Source: an uncultured Microcaldota archaeon
GTDB taxonomy: Archaea; Micrarchaeota; Micrarchaeia; Micrarchaeales; Micrarchaeaceae
Direction: 5' to 3'
Assembly: GCA_903858385.1 (NCBI GenBank)
Contig: CAIOIN010000127.1
Span: 1-9,552 of the forward strand
Length of the DNA stretch: 9,552 nt
Shown piece after piece: positions 5,645-9,552 of the stretch (position 1 is the stretch's first letter; the number at the start of each line of letters is the position of its first letter). Under the pieces are notes generated by a model. The model searched no databases, was not told the DNA's origin, and was given only the letters and a program-made list of their open reading frames with translations. Both the position numbers and the translations under genes were made by a program.

Positions 5645-5647
5645 TGA
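5644..5647 (+). promoter_or_regulatory. Ribosome binding site of rpl11
   Basis: GTGA overlapping the last base of the spt5 TAG stop, then TACT and the ATG at 5652. The site forces close coupling of the two cistrons. Confidence 0.6.
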
Positions 5648-5651
5648 TACT

Positions 5652-6119
5652 ATGAGCGAAACGATAATAGCAGGGCTGGTTGAGGGGGGCAAGGCAACAG
5701 GAGGCCCGCCGTTCGGCCCAGCGCTTGGACCATTGGGAGTCAACATAAACGCGATAGTCGCGGAGATAAACGAGAAGACCAAGCCCTTCGCCGGCATAAA
5801 GGTGCCCGTGAAGGTCATAGTCGACACTACCACGAAGACGTTCAAGATAGAAGTCGGAGCCCCGCCGACGAGCGCGATGATAATGAAGGAACTGGGCATC
5901 TCGGTAGGCGCAAAGGTAAAGGACGAAGTCGTCGGCAACCTCACGCTCGAGCAGCTGAAGAATGTGGTGAAGGCCAAAGAGGCGAAGCTCTACGGGAAGA
6001 CCATCGCGGAAAGGGCGAAGCAGGTACTTGGCACATGCAAGAGCATGGGCGTCAAGTGCGAGAACGAAGACCCGCGCGAAATAATAAGGAAGATAAACAG
6101 CGGAGAGATCAAGCTGTGA
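5652..6119 (+). CDS. rpl11: Large ribosomal subunit protein uL11
   Basis: A 155-residue uL11, which with 23S rRNA forms the GTPase-associated centre at the base of the stalk. The N-terminal domain has the invariant GGKATGGPPFGPALGPLGVN (12-31) and a linker near 65-72. The C-terminal rRNA-binding domain runs from about 73, with APPTSAMIMKELG (69-81 region), LEQLKNVVKAKE and the archaeal ending VLGTCKSMGVKCENEDPREI. Length is usual for archaea. In many archaea uL11 is followed by uL1, uL10 and P1; here it is followed by a DNA glycosylase gene 4 nt away, so the operon has been rearranged. Confidence 0.97.
   Translation: MSETIIAGLVEGGKATGGPPFGPALGPLGVNINAIVAEINEKTKPFAGIKVPVKVIVDTTTKTFKIEVGAPPTSAMIMKELGISVGAKVKDEVVGNLTLEQLKNVVKAKEAKLYGKTIAERAKQVLGTCKSMGVKCENEDPREIIRKINSGEIKL
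6116..6119 (+). promoter_or_regulatory. Ribosome binding site of the HhH-GPD glycosylase gene
   Basis: GTGA, whose last three bases are the TGA stop of rpl11, then GCCC and the ATG at 6124. The stop codon doubles as part of the ribosome site, so translation is probably coupled. Confidence 0.55.
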
Positions 6120-6123
6120 GCCC

Positions 6124-6789
6124 ATGGTGGGTGCGAGCCCGTCTCTGATCTACAAAAAGCTGAGGCGGAGGTTCGGCTTCCTGGACTGGTGGCCTGGCGA
6201 CACGAAGTTCGAGATATTTGTCGGGGCAATGCTGACTCAGCAGACCTCATGGCGGAACGTCGAGATGGCCATAGCCAATCTGAAAGGCGAAGACTGCCTA
6301 AACCTGAAGACATTATCAAACATCAGAGTGCAGAAGCTCGAATCGTTGATACGGCCAAGCGGATTCTACAGGCAAAAGGCGAGAAGGCTAAGTGGCATAT
6401 GTAAGAGCATCAAGAAGGACTATGGCTCATTACGCAAGCTATTCTGCCTTGAAAAAGATGAGCTAAGGAAGGTCCTCTTGTCCTACAACGGCATCGGCAA
6501 TGAGACTGCAGATTCAATAATACTCTACGCAGCCGAAAAGCCGGTCTTCGTCATAGACGCGTACACGAAGAGGGCAATGCACAGAATAGATCAGAGCATA
6601 AGAGAGGATATCGGATACGAGCAACTGCAAAATTATTTCGAAAGCAGAGTGGAAAAGCGTCTAAATTTATACGAGGACATGCACGCGCAGTTCGTCGAAC
6701 TGGGGAAAAGATACTGCAAGCCGAAGCCGGATTGTACGGGTTGCCCACTCAATCACATATGCGAGCACGGCATTCGCGCGATCGCATAA
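6124..6789 (+). CDS. Endonuclease III-related HhH-GPD DNA glycosylase (COG2231-like)
   Basis: A 221-residue DNA base-excision repair protein of the HhH-GPD superfamily. It opens with FGFLDWWPGDTKFEIFVGAMLTQQTSWRNVE (17-47), the pattern of the endonuclease III-related group COG2231 (MagIII-like), rather than Nth itself. The helix-hairpin-helix is NGIGNETADSIILYA (122-136) and the catalytic Asp is D145 in VIDAYTKR. Nth has a catalytic Lys in GVGRKTA; here that position is Glu127, so the enzyme is probably a glycosylase without Nth-type lyase activity, perhaps removing alkylated bases. Four Cys (198, 204, 207, 213) form an iron-sulfur loop with spacing C-x5-C-x2-C-x5-C, one residue shorter in the first gap than the usual C-x6. 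Third gene of the spt5-rpl11 operon; substrate is inferred. Confidence 0.88.
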   Translation: MVGASPSLIYKKLRRRFGFLDWWPGDTKFEIFVGAMLTQQTSWRNVEMAIANLKGEDCLNLKTLSNIRVQKLESLIRPSGFYRQKARRLSGICKSIKKDYGSLRKLFCLEKDELRKVLLSYNGIGNETADSIILYAAEKPVFVIDAYTKRAMHRIDQSIREDIGYEQLQNYFESRVEKRLNLYEDMHAQFVELGKRYCKPKPDCTGCPLNHICEHGIRAIA

Positions 6790-6820
6790 GAAACGTCACG
6801 AGTCTAACCTTGGTAAAAGC

Positions 6821-6829
6821 CTTTAAATA
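6821..6829 (+). promoter_or_regulatory. TATA-like promoter of the 500-residue orphan gene
   Basis: CTTTAAATA preceded by purine-rich AAAAGC as a possible BRE. Transcription would begin near 6850, giving an almost leaderless mRNA for ATG 6856 or a 16-18 nt leader for ATG 6868. Confidence 0.55.
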
Positions 6830-6855
6830 TCTAGTAAAGCGCAATAATCAAGGTA

Positions 6856-8358
6856 ATGGTTGATAGAATGCGAGACGCAACAGTGCCGCATCCGGAAAAG
6901 ATGGAGAACAACGTGTCCAGCGCAAGAAATACCTCTACGCACGAAAGTGCTCTCGCAAAGAAGGAATTAGAAGAGGTTGCCACCAAGCTAAAATTGATCC
7001 AGCAAGTGTTCAAAGGCTTCGAGGAAAAAGACCTGAACGCCATATCAAATGATAATTTCAGGGAAAAACTCAGGGCCATATTGGATATCCAAGATGTGGA
7101 TTTGAAGATAAAAGAATGGCTAACGCTCGGAGACGAAAAGATTTCAACAAAAGATCAAATACCTAACTCCCGATTCACTGAGCCCATCCAATTAGACTCC
7201 CCACTAAAGGAAGTCGTCGATAACTTCAAATTAGACAAGCCCACAGAGTTCCATAATGCCCTTTATGAACTCATGAAACTGTGCAAGAACGAGGCGGACT
7301 ATCTTGTAATTGGCAAGCGGCCAGGAAATATCAAAGCCCAGTCTACGGCATTCACAGACTTCGATCGCAATCATACTTATCATGAAGCAGAGCAGTTCCT
7401 TAGCAAGTCGAAACACTCTGGCAGCGAATCGCAAGCAGTCAGATCCTTCTACAAAGTCGGTGCAGACTGGCTTGGGGCAAAAAATCTGACAGAACAAATG
7501 AATACGCTTTTGAAGAGTCTACCAGACATAAATGCACTTGAGAAAGCGGTGGCCGATCTGGAAGCGTGGATAGTCCAGCTTAAGCTCTCCGATGCGGCCT
7601 TCGACCAAAAGCTAAGCCCTGTCGCTATGAGGAAGTTCATCAAAGATGAGATGGCAGCAGGCGACCTAAGCAAGTACGGCATACCGTTCGTGGGGGGAGA
7701 GAACGAAATGGCCGCCAAGATCGCCAAAGCCGCAGGGTTGAAGAAAGGGAATGTTGGAAGCAAAGATAAGATATCAAACATCGGAGAATTTTCTCTGGCT
7801 ATGGCGGAATGGTGGCACGCCGAACAAAGTCAACTGAAGCTCAAGCTCACCGAAACAGAGATTTCTGTTTGCAACGACGCATTTGTTCGAGTTACTGGAG
7901 CAATCCAAAAGGGAAACGAACAAGGGCAATCCCAAGCAATCAAAAAGAGAAACGAACAAGAGCAATTGCTAGAGTGCATAAAATTATGGACTGCGCTGAA
8001 CGAAGTTTGGATTCGGCATACAAATGCAATAACCGATGACGCCAGAAAGGATTGGATAGACAAAGCAGAGGCATTCTATCCAGCCAATCTCGACGAAGCC
8101 CAGAGATGGAAGCTTGCAAACGTAATCCAATTATGGAGACGTAGCATGGCAATATACATCACTAGTCCTACTGGTCCTGTAGATCCGACTCAGGTGAACC
8201 CTGCAATATTTCATTTCTTGGAACTGCGTCTGAACGACAACGATTTTTCAGACAGGCACAAACCGCAATGGGAGATCATAGCGAATCTGCAGCTGGCAAT
8301 ACGAGAACTTCCACCAGGGCAGTCAGCCGATGACGGGCCACCGCAACCGCCGGCATGA
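6856..8358 (+). CDS. Unrecognised 500-residue soluble helical protein
   Basis: I do not recognise a family. The protein is hydrophilic, with no signal peptide or membrane segment, and appears mainly helical. Residues 1-30 look disordered; 31-60 have heptad-like spacing and may form a coiled coil; 130-270 and 310-475 hold amphipathic helices with many Trp (87, 205, 238, 319, 320 and several later); the tail after 488 is Pro/Gly rich (PPGQSADDGPPQPPA). Residues 349-360 and 361-372 are a recent tandem duplication (AIQKGNEQGQSQ / AIKKRNEQEQLL). No nucleotide-binding loop, zinc motif or catalytic signature is visible. The base composition is lower in G+C than in the neighbours (24-25 of 60 on two lines against 33 of 60 in rpl11), which hints at transfer or relaxed selection. 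ATG 6856 or ATG 6868 may be the start. It has its own promoter and converges with the next unknown gene. Confidence 0.85.
   Translation: MVDRMRDATVPHPEKMENNVSSARNTSTHESALAKKELEEVATKLKLIQQVFKGFEEKDLNAISNDNFREKLRAILDIQDVDLKIKEWLTLGDEKISTKDQIPNSRFTEPIQLDSPLKEVVDNFKLDKPTEFHNALYELMKLCKNEADYLVIGKRPGNIKAQSTAFTDFDRNHTYHEAEQFLSKSKHSGSESQAVRSFYKVGADWLGAKNLTEQMNTLLKSLPDINALEKAVADLEAWIVQLKLSDAAFDQKLSPVAMRKFIKDEMAAGDLSKYGIPFVGGENEMAAKIAKAAGLKKGNVGSKDKISNIGEFSLAMAEWWHAEQSQLKLKLTETEISVCNDAFVRVTGAIQKGNEQGQSQAIKKRNEQEQLLECIKLWTALNEVWIRHTNAITDDARKDWIDKAEAFYPANLDEAQRWKLANVIQLWRRSMAIYITSPTGPVDPTQVNPAIFHFLELRLNDNDFSDRHKPQWEIIANLQLAIRELPPGQSADDGPPQPPA
7900..7971 (+). repeat. Tandem duplication of 36 bp (12 codons)
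   Basis: Two adjacent 36-bp units, 7900-7935 and 7936-7971, agree at 30 of 36 positions by hand alignment and lie exactly on codon boundaries (codons 349-360 and 361-372 of the orphan gene). The middle stretch AAACGAACAAG is identical in both. The high DNA identity suggests a recent event; both copies are rich in Gln, Glu and Lys and extend a helix. Confidence 0.9.
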
Positions 8359-8389
8359 TCGAGCAATATCCTAATCTTCATGCGGTGCT

Positions 8390-8797
8390 TTATCTCCGCA
8401 GCACGGCCCTTATCTCGCTGGTGAGCCTGTGGATCTTCTCTATCTCCTCTTTCTCCTGCTCGGTCTCCTCGCCGCCATGATTGGCTATGTTGTCCTCTAT
8501 GGCCTCGAGCATCTCCAGCCATTCCTCCGCTTCCTCCTTCATCAGCTCGACGACCGCCCGGTCGGTCGAGAAGAGGTCAAGGAGCTTGAGAAGCTTCTGC
8601 TTGTCGGTTATCCCCTCGCTGCCCTGCAGCCTCTCCTTTATGTGCTCCCTCAGCGTCTTTATGTCGTCAAGCGATATATCCTTGTTCTCGTTTATAAGGC
8701 TGTCAAGGCTCTTCACGAAATTGAGCATAGCCTCGTGCAGGCTGCCGAACAAGTTGCTTAGCGTGATACTCTTTATGCCGTCCAACACTCCTGCCAT
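8390..8797 (-). CDS. Unrecognised 135-residue charged helical protein
   Basis: No family recognised. The protein is predicted to be nearly all helix: an amphipathic N-terminal part (1-35, LFGSLHEAMLNFVKSLDSLI), a middle part (41-78), and an acidic stretch (83-135) with long runs of Glu/Lys that could form a coiled coil (VVELMKEEAEEWLEMLEAIE). It has no Cys, no membrane segment and no signal peptide, so it is probably a small cytoplasmic scaffold or partner protein; this is inference. The TATA element at 8831-8840 and GGTG just before the ATG at 8797 support expression, and codon use resembles that of the housekeeping genes here. It converges with the 500-residue orphan gene, with 31 bp between stops. 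Confidence 0.8.
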   Translation of the reverse strand: MAGVLDGIKSITLSNLFGSLHEAMLNFVKSLDSLINENKDISLDDIKTLREHIKERLQGSEGITDKQKLLKLLDLFSTDRAVVELMKEEAEEWLEMLEAIEDNIANHGGEETEQEKEEIEKIHRLTSEIRAVLRR

Positions 8798-8830
8798 TGC
8801 ACCATCCCTACCTACGCTTCGCCTAAAAAG

Positions 8831-8840
8831 TATTTATAAC
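8831..8840 (-). promoter_or_regulatory. TATA-like promoter of the 135-residue gene
   Basis: GTTATAAATA on the minus strand, centred about 38 nt before the ATG at 8797. This predicts a leader of about 12 nt that contains GGGATGGTG as a ribosome site. Confidence 0.55.
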
Positions 8841-8961
8841 CCCCGCATTTTCTGGAACGTTGGCATGAAATCCATACGCCCCTATACCACGCATGCATGA
8901 CCATTTCAGGCATAACGTGTGCAATTTTTATGACGTAAAATAACCTGCCGCAAAATCAACA

Positions 8962-8973
8962 TATACTTATTTA
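8962..8973 (+). promoter_or_regulatory. TATA-like promoter of the deoxyhypusine synthase-family gene
   Basis: TATACTTATTTA, with the likely box toward its right half; transcription would begin about 25 nt downstream, near 8996, leaving a leader of about 15 nt that carries the GTGATC ribosome site. Confidence 0.5.
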
Positions 8974-9002
8974 AGATTTCGTTGCGACACTATTACCGGG
9001 GC

Positions 9003-9006
9003 GTGA
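9003..9006 (+). promoter_or_regulatory. Ribosome binding site of the deoxyhypusine synthase-family gene
   Basis: GTGA, extended to GTGATC (9003-9008), the longest match here to the usual archaeal anti-Shine-Dalgarno end GAUCACCUCC. Four bases separate GTGA from the ATG at 9011. Confidence 0.65.
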
Positions 9007-9010
9007 TCCT

Positions 9011-9552
9011 ATGACAAACAAGAACGATAAGAGCAAATTCTTGAATGAGAAGCTGAGGCACATAAGCATAGAGACGAAGACGATAAAGGATCTGGTTGAC
9101 TCGTTCTCGTACATGGCATTCCAGTCCAAGAACCTCGCGAACGCGGCGAACATCTACGAGCGCATGCTTGAAGACAAGGACTGCTCAGTGATATTGTGCC
9201 TTGCAGGCTCGATATTCAGTGCTGGGTTGAAAAACATAGTGCACCGGATGGTGAAGGACAACATGGTCGACGCGATCGTCTCGACCGGTGCGATAATGGT
9301 GGACCAGGACTTCTTCGAGGCCCTCGGCTTCAGCCACTACCTCGGCACGCCGATGGTGGACGACGAAGAATTGAGGTCGCTTGCGATAGACAGGATATAC
9401 GACACGTTCATAGACGAGGACCAGCTCAGGGTCTGCGACGAGACGGTGGGGAAGATAGCCGACTCGCTCAAGCCTATGCCGTATTCATCAAGGGAATTCC
9501 TGGTGGAGATGGGCAGGTATCTTGAGAAAGACAAGAACAACAAGACGAAAGA
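9011..9552 (+). CDS. Deoxyhypusine synthase family protein, N-terminal part (cut by window end)
   Basis: The first 180 codons of a gene that runs off the window. It has the NAD-binding fold of the deoxyhypusine synthase family: FSYMAFQSKNLANAANIYERML (32-53), CLAGSIFSAGLKNIVHRMV (63-81), NMVDAIVSTGAIMVDQDFFEALGFSHYLGTP (84-114), then DDEELRSLAIDRIYDTFIDE (117-136) and YSSREFLVEMGRYLE (158-172). Deoxyhypusine synthase uses spermidine and NAD to modify a lysine of aIF5A. The STGA...DQDFFEALGFSHY and RIYDTFIDE blocks resemble the DHS-like branch rather than the TTxGTxxHD and RxGN blocks I recall for the classic archaeal enzyme, so related chemistry is possible. The catalytic Lys region lies outside the window. 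The start ATG has a strong GTGATC site. Confidence 0.85.
   Translation, partial: MTNKNDKSKFLNEKLRHISIETKTIKDLVDSFSYMAFQSKNLANAANIYERMLEDKDCSVILCLAGSIFSAGLKNIVHRMVKDNMVDAIVSTGAIMVDQDFFEALGFSHYLGTPMVDDEELRSLAIDRIYDTFIDEDQLRVCDETVGKIADSLKPMPYSSREFLVEMGRYLEKDKNNKTK

Larger units (their letters stand above)
8798..9010. other. 213-bp divergent intergenic region
   Basis: The longest gene-free stretch of the window. It holds the promoter of the 135-residue gene at its left and that of the deoxyhypusine synthase-family gene at its right. Between them, about 8845-8960, I see a T5 run at 8925-8929, a GCATGCATG stretch near 8891, and an 11-codon open frame from ATG 8864 that happens to lie about 28 nt after the symmetric A/T block TATTTATAA. 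I can support no gene or RNA there. Confidence 0.5.

Noticed and set aside
5186..6125. Long open frames on the minus strand opposite spt5 and rpl11 (5186-5977 and 5565-6125)
   Set aside because: They lie opposite well-recognised genes and their translations are low-complexity mirror products with no family pattern.
8864..8899. 11-codon open frame from ATG 8864 behind an A/T block
   Set aside because: Too short to judge, no family pattern, and the A/T block is explained as the promoter of the minus-strand gene.
1..9552. CRISPR array, insertion sequence, integrase site or toxin-antitoxin pair
   Set aside because: I saw no regularly spaced repeats, no terminal inverted repeats with a transposase, no integrase next to the tRNA and no recognisable toxin or antitoxin fold.

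Overview
This window is from an archaeon. Three marker genes show it: a transcription elongation factor Spt5 (NGN plus KOW), an archaeal-type ribosomal protein uL11 next to it, and a Trm5-family tRNA methyltransferase. A deoxyhypusine synthase-family gene fits too. Promoters look archaeal: A/T-rich TATA elements lie about 24-35 nt before starts, and several transcripts appear leaderless or nearly so. Genes are short, tightly packed and often overlapping or a few bases apart, and operons usual in larger archaea are broken up. I infer a small-genome (DPANN-like, perhaps Micrarchaeota-like) archaeon; no 16S or other decisive marker is present, so the lineage is a guess.

Layout. 51-197 (-): a tiny two-helix membrane protein resembling the DUF5670/Lmo0937 family. 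299-658 (-): a tRNA-Val(CAC) with encoded CCA, followed 9 nt later by a single-domain parvulin; the two look co-transcribed. 709-1254 (+): a PduO-type corrinoid adenosyltransferase, divergent from the tRNA. 1255-4030 (-): lemA and htpX (membrane-protein quality control, 6 nt apart), then, after a promoter of their own, overlapping scpA and scpB (partners of SMC in chromosome condensation). 4087-5136 (-): a Trm5-like methyltransferase, divergent from 5198-6789 (+), the tightly packed spt5 - rpl11 - HhH-GPD DNA glycosylase operon. 6856-8358 (+) and 8390-8797 (-): two convergent genes I do not recognise, 500 and 135 residues. 9011-9552 (+): the first 180 codons of a deoxyhypusine synthase-family gene, cut by the window end.

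How it fits together. Most of the window is housekeeping: translation (tRNA, uL11, Trm5, the deoxyhypusine synthase family), transcription (Spt5), chromosome folding (ScpAB), protein quality control (parvulin, LemA/HtpX), DNA repair (HhH-GPD protein) and cofactor salvage (adenosyltransferase). Five genes share the start signal GTGA-N4-start codon, which fits the usual archaeal anti-Shine-Dalgarno end of 16S rRNA and sets the Spt5 start at a GTG. Two divergent gene pairs appear to share one central TATA-like element.

The part least explained by known families is 6856-8797. The 500-residue gene is visibly richer in A/T than its neighbours and carries a recent 36-bp tandem duplication. I see no defence system, CRISPR array or insertion sequence, and no proof of a new multi-gene system.
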